Positions 15,965 to 24,989 of a stretch of 64,000 nt of DNA are shown piece by piece (the stretch's first letter is position 1; each line of letters begins with the position of its first letter). The notes under the pieces are model-generated. The model saw nothing but the letters and a program-made list of their open reading frames with translations, was not told the origin of the DNA and did not search any database. Position numbers and translations under genes: made by a program. Origin of the DNA: Devosia ureilytica (lineage in GTDB: Bacteria > Pseudomonadota > Alphaproteobacteria > Rhizobiales > Devosiaceae); the NCBI RefSeq assembly GCF_024273195.1, contig NZ_JAMZCU010000006.1, forward strand, positions 124,001 through 188,000. The letters run 5' to 3'.

Positions 15965-18844
15965 ATGCGTCACTTGTTTGCACTCGCGATCTGTCTTGCG
16001 TTCGCGCTGTCCGGCCTCGCGCCCGCCCAGGGTTTTGAGGTCATTTCGGTCCCCGAAGATGTCAACGCCGTCAACCTGTCCGAGGTGGTCGAGGTTGTGC
16101 CGGGCCAGGATGGCCGCGTGCAATTGTCCACCGCGCCTGACGCCGACGGCATCATCCGCCGCATCGAAGTGCTGGCCAGCGACACCGAGACCAACCCCGC
16201 CTTCGCGCTGATTGCGCTGCGCAATGACAGCGACCAGCAGATCCAGCGCCTGCTTGTTGCGCCCTTTTTCCGGCTGCCCGGCTCCGGGGTGTTCCAGCCT
16301 GACCTTGGCGAAAACCGCATCACCGCCGTCACCCCCAGCGCCGGCATCCGCCCGGTTCGCCTGACCGACCCCGAGGCCGATGTATTCGAGGTCACCCTCG
16401 ACCCCGGCGCCACCATGACCGTGATCGCTGAATTGGCGACCGCCGATCTGGCCGAACTCTACCTTTGGGAGCCAAGCGCCTATCGCGACTATGTCAACTC
16501 CTTCACCCTGTTCCGCGGCGTGGTGCTGGGCGTTGCCTCGCTGGCAGCGGTGTTTCTCACCATCATGTTCGTGGTCAAGGGGCGCGGCGTATTCCCGGCT
16601 ACGGCGGCTTTTGCCTGGGCGGTGCTGGCTTACCTGCTGATCGATTTCGGATTGCTCGGCCGCATCCTCGGCCTCTCGGCCAGCGGCATGCAGCCCTGGC
16701 GAGCGGCGGCTGAAGCGGGCATAGCAACGACCCTTGCCGGGTTCCTGTTCATCTATCTCAACCTCCACCGCTGGCACCTGCGCTTCATCCACCTCGCGCT
16801 TGGCCTGGCCGCGCTGTTCCTGGCGCTGTTCCTGTTTGCCTTCTTCGAACCCGCCATTGCCGCCACCATCGCGCGGCTGGTGCTGGCGCTGCTCGGCGTT
16901 TCCGGTTTCTTCCTGATCCTTTTGCTGGCGCTGCGCGGCTATGACCGCGCCGTGTTGCTGGTGCCCACCTGGATCATCTTCATCGCCTGGCTGTTCTATT
17001 CCTGGCTGGTGATTTCGGGGCAGGTGACCAATGACGTAGCCCAGCCCGCAGTGGGCGGGGGCCTCGTGCTCATTGTCATGCTGCTGGGCTTCACTGCGGT
17101 GCAGCACGCCTTTTCCGAAGGACAGGTCTCCATCGGTACGCTCAGCGAAGTCGAGCGCCGGGCGCTGGCTCTCACCGGCTCGGGCGATTTCGTCTTCGAC
17201 TGGAATATCGAACGCGACCGCGTGACGGTGAGCGATGAACTGGCGACCCGCCTCGGGGAAAAGCGCGGGGCTCTGCGCGGCGCCATCAAGCGCTGGCTCG
17301 ACCGCGTCCATCCCGACGACCGCGACCGTTTCCGCACCGCCTTCGATACCCTGGTCGAACTGCGTCGCGGCAAGGTCTCGGCCGATATGCGGGTCTCCGG
17401 CCACGACGGCAATTTCCGCACCTTCCGCATGCGGGTGAAGCCCGTGCTGGGTGGCGACGGTCAGGTCAACCGCATCGTCGGTACCCTGCAGGACGTCACC
17501 GAAGACCGGGCGGCGCGCGAGCGGCTGCTGCATGATGCCGTGCACGACAGTCTCACCGGCCTGCCCAATCGGCAATTGTTCCTCGACCGGCTGGAGCGCG
17601 CCCTGGTGCGCGCCCGCACCCCCGGCGGCACCAAGCCGGCCGTGTTTCTCATCGACATCGACCGGTTCATGGAGCTCGAGGAGCGCATCGGCCACTCTGC
17701 CGCCGATTCGGTCCTGCTGGCGATCTCCCGCCGCATTTCGCGCATCATGCGTCCGCTCGACACGGTGGCCCGTATCACCGGCGACCAATTTGCGGTGATC
17801 CTGTCGTCCGAACAGGCGGCTGCGAAAATCGCCGAAACCGCCGAACAGATCCGCAAGGCGCTCAAGGCCCCGTTCAATTTCGGTGATCGCGACCTGGTGC
17901 TGACCGCCTCCATCGGGGTCACCATCTATGACAGCAATCCCTCTCCCGCCACCGATGTGCTGCGCGACGCGGAACTGGCCATGTACTACGCCAAGCGCTT
18001 GGGTGGCGACCGCATCGAGGCCTATCGCGCCTCGGCACGCTCCATCGCCTCCTACAACAAGGCCAGCGAGGAAGACCTCGAACGTGGCCTCAAGCAGGGC
18101 GAGTTGCATGTGCAGTTCCAGCCGGTGATGGACATCCATTCCGGTCAGATCGCGGGGGCCGAGGCGCTGATGCGCTGGACCCATCCGACGCGCGGCATGG
18201 TCACGCCCGACGAATTCGTGCCGCTGGCCGAACGCTCGGGTCAGATCGAGAAGCTCGGACGCCTGGCCTTTGAACAGGCCGCCGCCCAGGCCAAGGACTG
18301 GATGGCCACCATCGGCCTGCCCGAGGGGTTTTTCATCTCGGTCAATCTTTCGCCCAGCCAGCTGGCGACCGAAACCCTGCTCAACGACATGCGCAACCTG
18401 GTCTCGCAGGACAGCGCACTGGCCGGGCACCTCAAGCTCGAAATCACCGAAAGCCAGGTGATGACCAATCCCGAGCATTCCGCCTATATGCTCGAGGCCT
18501 TGCGCAATATGGGTCTGGGACTGGCGCTGGACGATTTCGGCACCGGCCATTCATCGCTGAGCTATCTGCACCGCTTCCCCTTCGACACCATCAAGATCCC
18601 GGCGCCCTTCGTGCGGCTGGGCACCGAAAGCGGCATTGCCCATACCCAGGCGCCGATCATCCGCGCCATTGTGGCGCTGGCCAATGATCTCGACCTGATG
18701 GTGATCGCTGAAGGCGTCGAAAACCTCGACGAAATCGAGCGCCTGCGCCAGCTCAACTGCCGCTACGCCCAGGGCTTCGCCTTCGGCGCGGCCATGGTCG
18801 GTTCTGAACTGGGCAAGAAACTCGCCGCGCAGATGGGCAAGTAA
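15965..18844 (+). CDS. Membrane-bound PAS-GGDEF-EAL protein
   Basis: A 959-residue c-di-GMP signalling protein. Domains in order: signal peptide (about 1-23), extracytoplasmic sensor (24-170), a 7TM-DISM-like block of helices (about 180-385), PAS (about 400-515), GGDEF (about 520-690) and EAL (about 700-955). The GGDEF motif reads TGDQF (605-609), so cyclase activity is probably lost. The EAL domain keeps EAL (733-735), VNLSPSQL, LEITES, LALDDFGTGHSSL, AEGVE and AQGFAFG, so phosphodiesterase activity is likely, although the usual KID motif reads IKIPAPF. Transcribed alone; related proteins are common in rhizobia. Confidence 0.92.
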   Translation: MRHLFALAICLAFALSGLAPAQGFEVISVPEDVNAVNLSEVVEVVPGQDGRVQLSTAPDADGIIRRIEVLASDTETNPAFALIALRNDSDQQIQRLLVAPFFRLPGSGVFQPDLGENRITAVTPSAGIRPVRLTDPEADVFEVTLDPGATMTVIAELATADLAELYLWEPSAYRDYVNSFTLFRGVVLGVASLAAVFLTIMFVVKGRGVFPATAAFAWAVLAYLLIDFGLLGRILGLSASGMQPWRAAAEAGIATTLAGFLFIYLNLHRWHLRFIHLALGLAALFLALFLFAFFEPAIAATIARLVLALLGVSGFFLILLLALRGYDRAVLLVPTWIIFIAWLFYSWLVISGQVTNDVAQPAVGGGLVLIVMLLGFTAVQHAFSEGQVSIGTLSEVERRALALTGSGDFVFDWNIERDRVTVSDELATRLGEKRGALRGAIKRWLDRVHPDDRDRFRTAFDTLVELRRGKVSADMRVSGHDGNFRTFRMRVKPVLGGDGQVNRIVGTLQDVTEDRAARERLLHDAVHDSLTGLPNRQLFLDRLERALVRARTPGGTKPAVFLIDIDRFMELEERIGHSAADSVLLAISRRISRIMRPLDTVARITGDQFAVILSSEQAAAKIAETAEQIRKALKAPFNFGDRDLVLTASIGVTIYDSNPSPATDVLRDAELAMYYAKRLGGDRIEAYRASARSIASYNKASEEDLERGLKQGELHVQFQPVMDIHSGQIAGAEALMRWTHPTRGMVTPDEFVPLAERSGQIEKLGRLAFEQAAAQAKDWMATIGLPEGFFISVNLSPSQLATETLLNDMRNLVSQDSALAGHLKLEITESQVMTNPEHSAYMLEALRNMGLGLALDDFGTGHSSLSYLHRFPFDTIKIPAPFVRLGTESGIAHTQAPIIRAIVALANDLDLMVIAEGVENLDEIERLRQLNCRYAQGFAFGAAMVGSELGKKLAAQMGK

Positions 18845-18877
18845 TCTTCTGGCCTGACGGGGCCGTCGGCGCCTGCG

Positions 18878-18993
18878 CCCCCTCGCCCCTCAGGGGAGAG
18901 GGTTGGGGTGAGGGTGCGACCCACTGGTGGGGCCCAATGCTGAACCCCTCATCTGGCCCTATCGGGGCACCTTCTCCCCTCAGGGGAGAAGGG
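18878..18993. repeat. Intergenic palindromic repeat, copy A
   Basis: The gap between the GGDEF-EAL gene and the convergent YqgE gene holds two arms, CCCCTCGCCCCTCAGGGGAG (18879-18898) and GAACCCCTCATCTGGCCCT (18942-18960) plus CTTCTCCCCTCAGGGGAGAA (18971-18990), that are imperfect inverted copies of each other. A second copy lies at 24842-24961. I recall elements of this type as frequent in Hyphomicrobiales intergenic regions. Confidence 0.75.
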
Positions 18994-19033
18994 AGCTCTG
19001 TGCCTGGGCAAGTTTGCTGACTGTGTCGCTGCG

Positions 19034-19609
19034 TTATCCGTGCCCGGCCTCGGTGCTGAGGCTGGCGCGGGTGATCTTGAGGACGGCAAGGGCCTCGTCG
19101 TATCGGCGCTCCACGGGGATATCGAACAGCAATTCATGGCTGAACGGGATGGTCAGCCAGCCATTGGCGCTGATCTCGTTTTCCAGCTGCCCCGGCGACC
19201 AGCCGCAGCAGCCCAGCGCAAAAAGTGCCGCCCGCGGCGCCGGCCCGAAGGCCATGGCCTTGAGTACGTCCAGCGTGGCGGTCAGGCCGATATCCTCGGT
19301 GACCTTATAGGTATTGCCGCTGTGATAATCGCCCGAATGCAGGACAAAGCCGCGTCCCTTTTCCACCGGCCCGCCACGCATGACGGCGCGGTCGCGGATG
19401 GCATCGGGCAGGCGGATGACCGCATCAGGATCGCCCAGGTCCAACTCGTCGAGAATGTCCGCGAAACGGAGATTGGCCAGCTCGTGATTGACCACCAGGC
19501 CCATGGCGCCCTCATCGCCATGGCCAACAATCAGGATCACGCTTTCGGCAAAGCGTTCATCCGCCATGTCCGGCATGGCCACCAGGAATTGTCCTTCGAG
19601 ACTATTCAT
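19034..19609 (-). CDS. YqgE/AlgH family protein
   Basis: A 191-residue member of the UPF0301 (YqgE/AlgH) family; AlgH affects alginate regulation in Pseudomonas, but the biochemical role is unknown. Seen: the typical start SLEGQFLVAMPDMADERFAE, ESVILIVGHGDEGAMGLVVN, VMRGGPVEKGRGFVLHS and LFALGCCGWSPGQLENEI. The start is uncertain: ATG 19609 matches the family length, while ATG 19702 or 19729 would add 31 or 40 residues and the last would overlap the divergent dsbD-like gene. No strong Shine-Dalgarno sequence discriminates between them. Confidence 0.9.
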   Translation of the reverse strand: MNSLEGQFLVAMPDMADERFAESVILIVGHGDEGAMGLVVNHELANLRFADILDELDLGDPDAVIRLPDAIRDRAVMRGGPVEKGRGFVLHSGDYHSGNTYKVTEDIGLTATLDVLKAMAFGPAPRAALFALGCCGWSPGQLENEISANGWLTIPFSHELLFDIPVERRYDEALAVLKITRASLSTEAGHG

Positions 19610-19727
19610 GGCCCAATTGTAGGCGGCAGGGGACGGCCTGCCAAGCGGCGCCGGCGCACCCACGTTCACGAAGGCCTGAAGGGGTGCTATATGGTCGTTC
19701 ATCAATTGCTGCGTTAATGCCCTTGTC

Positions 19728-20564
19728 ATGCGTATCCTGCCGATCCTAGCCCTATCCTTGCTTGCCCCCGTCTCATCCGCTTTGGCGGGCGAAACCGCGT
19801 GGCAGGAGGTCGCCCCCGGCGTGTCGATCCGGTTGATCAGCGCCGGTGCGCCCGATGCCGCCGGCAAGGCGCTGTTCGCGCTTGAAATCGACATGCCCGA
19901 AGACACCAAGACCTATTGGCGGGTGCCCGGCGAAACCGGCCTGCCCACCGAGCTGGATTTTTCGGCGTCCACCGGCATTCGCGGGCACGATCAGCTCTGG
20001 CCCTTTCCGCTGCGCGAGTTCAGCGGGGGCTATCTCGACTATGTCTATTTCGGCCACACCGTGCTGCCCATCGAGCTGAACATTACCGACCCCGCTGGCA
20101 CGGTGGACCTCGAGGCGACGCTGGGCATCTGTTCGGACATCTGCGTGCCGGCGCAGGCGCGGCTGACCCTGCCGGCATCCGAAGACCATCCCGATGCCGT
20201 CAATGCGCTGCGCATCAGGCAGGCATTGGCCGATGTCCCCCTCGCCTGGGACGAGGGCAGCGAGCCGGCTGGCACGGTGCGCCTGCTTAACGATGGGTCG
20301 GCCATTGCGGTCGAAATCGACAGCACGCGGCTTGATCCCGCCAGCCTGATCGTCGCCGGAGGGGCCGACGGTCCTGTGTTTGGGGCGCCGCAAAAAAGCC
20401 CTCAAGCCAACCTAGTGCTGCTTCCCATCATGGGTAAAACCGACAATAGTGCGCTTGATGGCATGGAGGTCGAACTGTCCTTCATGACCCCGATGGGTGC
20501 CTTTGAGGTGAGCCGGACTATAGAAGCCGGTACCGATGCGACTGTGGATGCGCTGGGCCAATAA
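19728..20564 (+). CDS. DsbD-alpha-like periplasmic thiol protein
   Basis: A 278-residue exported protein with a signal peptide (ILPILALSLLAPVSSALAGE) and a domain like the N-terminal (alpha) domain of the reductase DsbD. The diagnostic segment is LEATLGICSDICVPAQARL, whose CxxxC would exchange electrons with periplasmic partners. It lacks the eight-helix and thioredoxin domains of full DsbD, so it must depend on another membrane electron donor, or it may be a protein-disulfide reductase domain protein of other function. Divergent from YqgE; no membrane partner is encoded nearby. Confidence 0.8.
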   Translation: MRILPILALSLLAPVSSALAGETAWQEVAPGVSIRLISAGAPDAAGKALFALEIDMPEDTKTYWRVPGETGLPTELDFSASTGIRGHDQLWPFPLREFSGGYLDYVYFGHTVLPIELNITDPAGTVDLEATLGICSDICVPAQARLTLPASEDHPDAVNALRIRQALADVPLAWDEGSEPAGTVRLLNDGSAIAVEIDSTRLDPASLIVAGGADGPVFGAPQKSPQANLVLLPIMGKTDNSALDGMEVELSFMTPMGAFEVSRTIEAGTDATVDALGQ

Positions 20565-20660
20565 GTCCGCGGACTTGTGCCTTTTGGAAAAGCCGCATAT
20601 CGCAGAGACAGAGTTTTGGAGTAGGCGGCCAGGCCGTCGAGAATGGGGCAATTTCCAATA

Positions 20661-21158
20661 ATGATCGAACGCGGCAATCCGGTCCCATCCGTCGGGATCA
20701 AGCTGGTGACTGCGGCCGGTGTCGAGGACACCACGAGCCAGGCAGCGCTGGGGCAGGGCACCGTTGTGCTGTTTTCAGTGCCCGGCGCCTTCACGCCCAC
20801 CTGTCATGTCAATCACTTGCCCGGTTTCGTGGCCAATGCCGCCAGGCTCCGCGCTGCCGGGGTTGACCGGATCGTCTGCGTGGCGACCAATGATCACCAC
20901 GTGATGAAGGCCTGGGCCGAAACCACCCAGTCGCTCGACGATGTCGAGTTTCTGGCCGATGGCAATGGTGCGCTGGCCGAGGCCATGGGCCTTGCCAAGG
21001 ATTTTACCGCCTCCGGCATGGGCATGCGCTATGCACGCAGCGCCATGATCATCCGTGATGGCGTGGTCGATGCGCTGTTCGTCGAAGACGCACCGGGTGT
21101 CCATGCCAGCGGTGCCCCCGCCATTCTGATGGCTCTTGAAGCCAGTGTTGCCGCTTGA
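20661..21158 (+). CDS. Peroxiredoxin, Prx5-like
   Basis: A 165-residue thiol peroxidase of the Prx5/AhpE-like class, reducing hydrogen peroxide and organic peroxides with glutathione or thioredoxin-type reductants. The active-site segment is FSVPGAFTPTCHVNHLPGF, with the peroxidatic Cys in TPTCH. The only other cysteine lies in IVCVATND, so resolution may be by an external thiol. ATG 20661 (MIERGNPVPSV) matches the family start; ATG 20643 would add six residues. The stop overlaps the upstream region of the lipoprotein gene, whose ATG follows 20 bases later. Confidence 0.92.
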   Translation: MIERGNPVPSVGIKLVTAAGVEDTTSQAALGQGTVVLFSVPGAFTPTCHVNHLPGFVANAARLRAAGVDRIVCVATNDHHVMKAWAETTQSLDDVEFLADGNGALAEAMGLAKDFTASGMGMRYARSAMIIRDGVVDALFVEDAPGVHASGAPAILMALEASVAA

Positions 21159-21178
21159 TCGCCAGGAGCCAATCGCAC

Positions 21179-21763
21179 ATGACCCTGTCCCTGACGCCAA
21201 TCCTTCGCCTTTCCGCCCTCAGCGGGCTTGCCGTGTTGCTGGCAGGCTGTTCCATGGGCTCGATGTTCGGCGGCGGCACCAGCGCCAATGCTGACCTCCA
21301 GAACGCCACCGCGACACCCCAGGCGGTCGCCCAGGCCCAGACCAATGCCCTGCCGGTGATTGCCACGGAATGCCCGCCCATCAAGGTGCGGCTCGGTGGC
21401 GAGGCCATGTATTATTACGGCAATGGCCGCGTGGGCGATCCCAAGGCCCTGCAATACCAGGGCGTGATCGACGAGACCTCGCGCAACTGCGTGGTCTCCA
21501 ATGGCCAGATTACCGTCAATATGGGCGTGACTGGTCGGGTCTTGCTCGGCCCGGCTGGTACCCAGACCACCGTCAATGCCCCGATCCGCTTTGCCGTGGA
21601 ACGCGACGGCCAGGCGATCTTTTCGGAAAAATACACCCTGGCCGTGGCTGTCACCCCGCCGGCCCAGACAACCGAATTCGTCAAGGTCGTCGAGAACGTC
21701 ACCGTGCCCTATCTCGGCGGCGAGAGCATCACCATTTGGGTCGGCTTCGACACCAGGGGCTGA
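21179..21763 (+). CDS. Outer-membrane-type lipoprotein, unknown function
   Basis: A 194-residue predicted lipoprotein. Seen: a signal peptide ending in the lipobox LLAGC with Ser at +2, which favours outer-membrane sorting, then an Ala/Gln-rich linker and a beta-rich domain with ECPPIKVRLGGEAMYYYG, QYQGVIDETSRNC and VPYLGGESITIWVGFD. Two cysteines in the mature domain may pair. The ATG at 21179 has AGGAG ten bases upstream, better than an in-frame start at 21155 that overlaps the peroxiredoxin stop. Function not recognised; similar lipoproteins are widespread in alphaproteobacteria. Confidence 0.8.
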   Translation: MTLSLTPILRLSALSGLAVLLAGCSMGSMFGGGTSANADLQNATATPQAVAQAQTNALPVIATECPPIKVRLGGEAMYYYGNGRVGDPKALQYQGVIDETSRNCVVSNGQITVNMGVTGRVLLGPAGTQTTVNAPIRFAVERDGQAIFSEKYTLAVAVTPPAQTTEFVKVVENVTVPYLGGESITIWVGFDTRG

Positions 21764-21792
21764 GAGCGTCGCCGGCGGTCCGCACCGCGGAT

Positions 21793-21815
21793 GAATGGCT
21801 CCGGTGGAGCCATTC
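21793..21815. other. Perfect 10-bp hairpin
   Basis: GAATGGCTCC-GGT-GGAGCCATTC is a perfect 10-bp stem with a three-base loop, 29 bases after the lipoprotein gene. It has no T-run, and a conventional terminator follows at 21861, so it may protect the 3' end or be a small repeat. Confidence 0.5.
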
Positions 21816-21860
21816 AGGCCAAGAAGGCCATGAGAGCTATGCTCGAATGGCGGAGTACTG

Positions 21861-21891
21861 AAAAAGGCCCGGAGCTTCCTCCGGGCCTTTT
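21861..21891. terminator. Bidirectional intrinsic terminator
   Basis: A 9-bp stem GGCCCGGAG/CTCCGGGCC with a four-base loop, preceded by five A and followed by four T. It can end both the lipoprotein transcript and the convergent gcv operon, whose last stop codon begins at 21893. Confidence 0.85.
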
Positions 21892-21892
21892 C

Positions 21893-23437
21893 TTATTCAG
21901 CCGCCTTGGGGGTTTCCACGGGCATTTCCCACTTGAGAATGGGCAGGCGGGCGGCGCGGGTTTCGTCCAGCCGGCGACGCGGCGCCTTCATCGGGGCGCT
22001 GGTGAAGCGCTCGGCATTGCCAGACTTTGCCTCGGTCGCCAGTTCCGCCATCACATCGCAGAAATGGTCGAGCGTCTGCTTGCTCTCGCTTTCGGTCGGC
22101 TCGATCAGCATGGCGCCATGCACAACCAGCGGGAAATACATGGTCATGGGGTGGAAGCCCTCGTCGATGAGCGCCTTGGCAAAATCGAGCGTCGAGACAT
22201 CCGTGCCCTTGAGGAAGCTGTCGTCAAACAGCGCCTCGTGCATGGTCGGATAGTCGGGGAAGGGCACGCTGAACACATGCTCGAGCCGCGCCTTGACGTA
22301 ATTGGCGTTCAGCACGGCGTCTTGCGCGGCCTGCGCCAGCCCGTCGGCACCGTGGCTGAGCATATAGGTCAGTGCGCGCACATACATGCCCATTTGGCCG
22401 TGGAAAGCGGTGACGCGCCCAAGGGCCTCGGCTTCGACATGCTCGACCAGTTCGAGGCCATTGCTCCCCTGGCGCACGAAGGGCACCGGCGCGAAGGGCG
22501 CCAACGCCGCAGAGAGCACCACCGGACCCGCGCCCGGCCCACCACCGCCATGCGGGGTGGAGAAGGTTTTATGCAGGTTGATGTGCATGGCGTCGATGCC
22601 AAGGTCGCCCGGCCGCACCACGCCCATGATGGCGTTGAAATTGGCGCCATCGCAGTAGAAGAACGCTCCGGCGTCATGCACGGCCTTGGCAATCTCGATG
22701 ACTTGGGGCTCGAACAGGCCACAGGTATTGGGATTGGTCAGCATGATCGCGGCGACCTCGGGCGACAGCGCGTCCTTGACCGCCTGCACGTCCACGGTGC
22801 CGTCAGTGCGTGCCGGGATCGGCTTGACGCTATAGCCCAGGAATGCAGCGGTCGCCGGATTGGTGCCATGGGCGCTTTCGGGCACCAGCACGATCTTGCG
22901 ATGGCTCTGCCCTGCGGCGTCCTGCGCGGCCTTGATCGCCATCATGCCGAGCAGTTCGCCATGCGCGCCTGCCTTGGGCGACAGCGCCACGGCAGCGGTA
23001 TTGGTCAGCGTCATCAGCCAGTGCGACAGCTGGTTCATCAGCTCCAGCGCCCCCTGCACGGTCGAAACCGGCTGCAGTGGATGAATGTCGGCAAAGCCGG
23101 GCAGGCGCGCCATTTTCTCATTCAGGCGCGGGTTGTGCTTCATCGTGCACGAGCCGAGCGGATACATGCCGCTATCAATCGAGTGGTTGAGCCGTGACAG
23201 ACGCACATAGTGGCGCATCGCCTCAGGTTCGGTCAGCCCCGCCAGGTCGAGCTTGCTCTTGCGCCCGAAGCCGCCAAGACGGTCGGCCGAAAGTGTCACA
23301 TCGGGCAGGTCGACGCCCGAATGCTCGGTATCGCCGATCTCGAACAGCAACGGTTCATCGGGCAGTAGCGCCGAGCCGGAAGCCGAGGTGCCGGTGGTGC
23401 CCACGCCGGTGGGGCGGCCTTGGGTATTCATGCTCAT
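21893..23437 (-). CDS. gcvPB: Glycine dehydrogenase (P protein) subunit 2
   Basis: Second subunit of the two-subunit glycine decarboxylase, the PLP-dependent P protein of the glycine cleavage system. Seen: the PLP-lysine motif MHINLHKTFSTPHGGGGPG, the glycine-binding region EPTESESKQTLDHF near the C-terminus, and SRLNHSIDSGMYPLGSCTMK near residue 100. 514 residues, normal for the split form. Its ATG overlaps the gcvPA stop by four bases, indicating translational coupling and equal stoichiometry. Last gene of the riboswitch-led operon. Confidence 0.96.
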   Translation of the reverse strand: MSMNTQGRPTGVGTTGTSASGSALLPDEPLLFEIGDTEHSGVDLPDVTLSADRLGGFGRKSKLDLAGLTEPEAMRHYVRLSRLNHSIDSGMYPLGSCTMKHNPRLNEKMARLPGFADIHPLQPVSTVQGALELMNQLSHWLMTLTNTAAVALSPKAGAHGELLGMMAIKAAQDAAGQSHRKIVLVPESAHGTNPATAAFLGYSVKPIPARTDGTVDVQAVKDALSPEVAAIMLTNPNTCGLFEPQVIEIAKAVHDAGAFFYCDGANFNAIMGVVRPGDLGIDAMHINLHKTFSTPHGGGGPGAGPVVLSAALAPFAPVPFVRQGSNGLELVEHVEAEALGRVTAFHGQMGMYVRALTYMLSHGADGLAQAAQDAVLNANYVKARLEHVFSVPFPDYPTMHEALFDDSFLKGTDVSTLDFAKALIDEGFHPMTMYFPLVVHGAMLIEPTESESKQTLDHFCDVMAELATEAKSGNAERFTSAPMKAPRRRLDETRAARLPILKWEMPVETPKAAE

Positions 23438-24777
23438 GCCAGTTCCTCCGTCAGCGCTGCGGTGAGGGCGGCAATGTCGCCATCGGTGGTGAGTTCGGTG
23501 GCCGCCAGAATGATGAGATGGTCGACATCGGGATCGCCCGGCAGCAGGCGGCTCGCGGGAACACCGGCGAGAATGCCACGCCTTGCCAGTCGCTCGACCA
23601 GGCTGACTGCCGGCTGGGTGACGCGAATGGTCATTTCGTTGAAGAACGTCTTGTTGAGCACTTCAACACCCGGAACGCTGTCCAGCGCATCGGCGAGCTT
23701 GATCGCGGTCGCATGGTTGAGGCGGGCGAGGCGAGTGAACCCGGCTTCCCCTAATAGGCCCATGTGAATGGAGAAGGCGAGCGCGCAGAGCCCCGAATTG
23801 GTGCAGATATTGCTCGTCGCCTTTTCGCGGCGGATATGCTGCTCGCGGGTCGAAAGTGTCAGCACGAAGCCGCGATTGCCGTCGGCATCCACCGTTTCGC
23901 CGCAGAGCCGCCCTGGCATCTGGCGGATGAATTCCTTGCGGGTCGCCATAAGGCCCAGATAGGGCCCGCCGAAATTGAGCGCATTGCCAATCGACTGGCC
24001 CTCGGCCACCACGATGTCTGCGCCCAACGCGCCCGGCGCTTCGAGAAGACCCAGCGACACCACTTCGGTGATCACCACGATCAGCAGCGCGCCCTGCGCA
24101 TGGGCTGCCTCGGCGGCGCCCTTGAGGTTGCGCAGATGGCCGTAGAAATCGGGGGTCTGGATAACGATGGCGGCGGTATTGCCGTCGATATGGTCGAGAA
24201 TGTCGCCCTGGCCCTGGGGGGAGGGGGAAAGGCACACCAGGTCCGCATCGTCCTTGAGGTAGGACTTCACCACATCGCGATAATGCGGGTGAAGGCCACC
24301 CGACAGCACGATCTTGTTGCGGCGGGTCAGGCGGCGCGCCATCAGCACGGCTTCGGCGGTACCGGTGGAGCCGTCATAAAGCGAGGCATTGGCCACGTCC
24401 ATGCCGGTGATCTTGGCCACCTGGGTCTGGAATTCGAACAGCATCTGCAGGGTGCCCTGCGAGATTTCAGGCTGATAGGGCGTATAGGCCGTCAGCCATT
24501 CCGAGCGCTGGATCAGATGATGGACCGTAGCCGGCACATGGTGACGATAGGCGCCTGCGCCGACAAAGAACGGGCCATTGCCGGCCGCGTGGTTCTTGTT
24601 GGACAGCGCCCGCAGATGCGCCTCGACCAGGAATTCCGGGCTATGCGCCGGCAGGTCGAGCGTGAAGGACTTAAGCGCCGATTTCGGCACCGCGCTGAAC
24701 AGCGCATCGATATTGGCAGCGCCGATGACGCCCAGCATCTCGGCGCGTTCATGGTCTGAATGGGGAAGGTAGCGCAT
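23434..24777 (-). CDS. gcvPA: Glycine dehydrogenase (P protein) subunit 1
   Basis: First subunit of the split glycine decarboxylase. Seen: the standard start MRYLPHSDHERAEMLGVIG, FVGAGAYRHHVPATVHHLIQ, TAYTPYQPEISQGTLQMLFE, and the ANASLYDGSTGTAEAVLMA segment. 447 residues, as expected. It is separated from gcvH by 212 bases carrying a palindromic repeat, but remains in the same orientation and probably the same transcript. Confidence 0.96.
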   Translation of the reverse strand: MRYLPHSDHERAEMLGVIGAANIDALFSAVPKSALKSFTLDLPAHSPEFLVEAHLRALSNKNHAAGNGPFFVGAGAYRHHVPATVHHLIQRSEWLTAYTPYQPEISQGTLQMLFEFQTQVAKITGMDVANASLYDGSTGTAEAVLMARRLTRRNKIVLSGGLHPHYRDVVKSYLKDDADLVCLSPSPQGQGDILDHIDGNTAAIVIQTPDFYGHLRNLKGAAEAAHAQGALLIVVITEVVSLGLLEAPGALGADIVVAEGQSIGNALNFGGPYLGLMATRKEFIRQMPGRLCGETVDADGNRGFVLTLSTREQHIRREKATSNICTNSGLCALAFSIHMGLLGEAGFTRLARLNHATAIKLADALDSVPGVEVLNKTFFNEMTIRVTQPAVSLVERLARRGILAGVPASRLLPGDPDVDHLIILAATELTTDGDIAALTAALTEELA

Positions 24778-24841
24778 GGATGGGAGGTTCCAGTTTGCTG
24801 TGAAATCAGGTGCCCGGAGGCAGGAGCGATAATCGGGTTGT

Positions 24842-24961
24842 CGCCCCCTCGCCCCTCAGCGGGGGAGGGTTGGGTGAGGGGGTGAAGACCGTTCGGCAAA
24901 ACCGCGACGCCGAACCCCTCATCCGGCCTATCGGCCACCGTCTCCCCTCAGGGGAGACGGG
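24842..24961. repeat. Intergenic palindromic repeat, copy B
   Basis: This sits between gcvH and gcvPA within the gcv operon. It repeats copy A at 18878-18993: CCCCCTCGCCCCTCAGCGGG followed by GGGTTGGGTGAGGG, then GAACCCCTCATCCGGCCTAT and TCTCCCCTCAGGGGAGACGG. Inside the operon it would fold into a large mRNA hairpin between gcvH and gcvPA. Confidence 0.75.
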
Positions 24962-24989
24962 AGAGCGGCGCGCGACAGGTTTTGGCCAA

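Noticed and set aside
15878..18550. 890-codon minus-strand open frame opposite the GGDEF-EAL gene
   Set aside because: The plus-strand protein has clear domains; the antisense reading is low-complexity without any domain.
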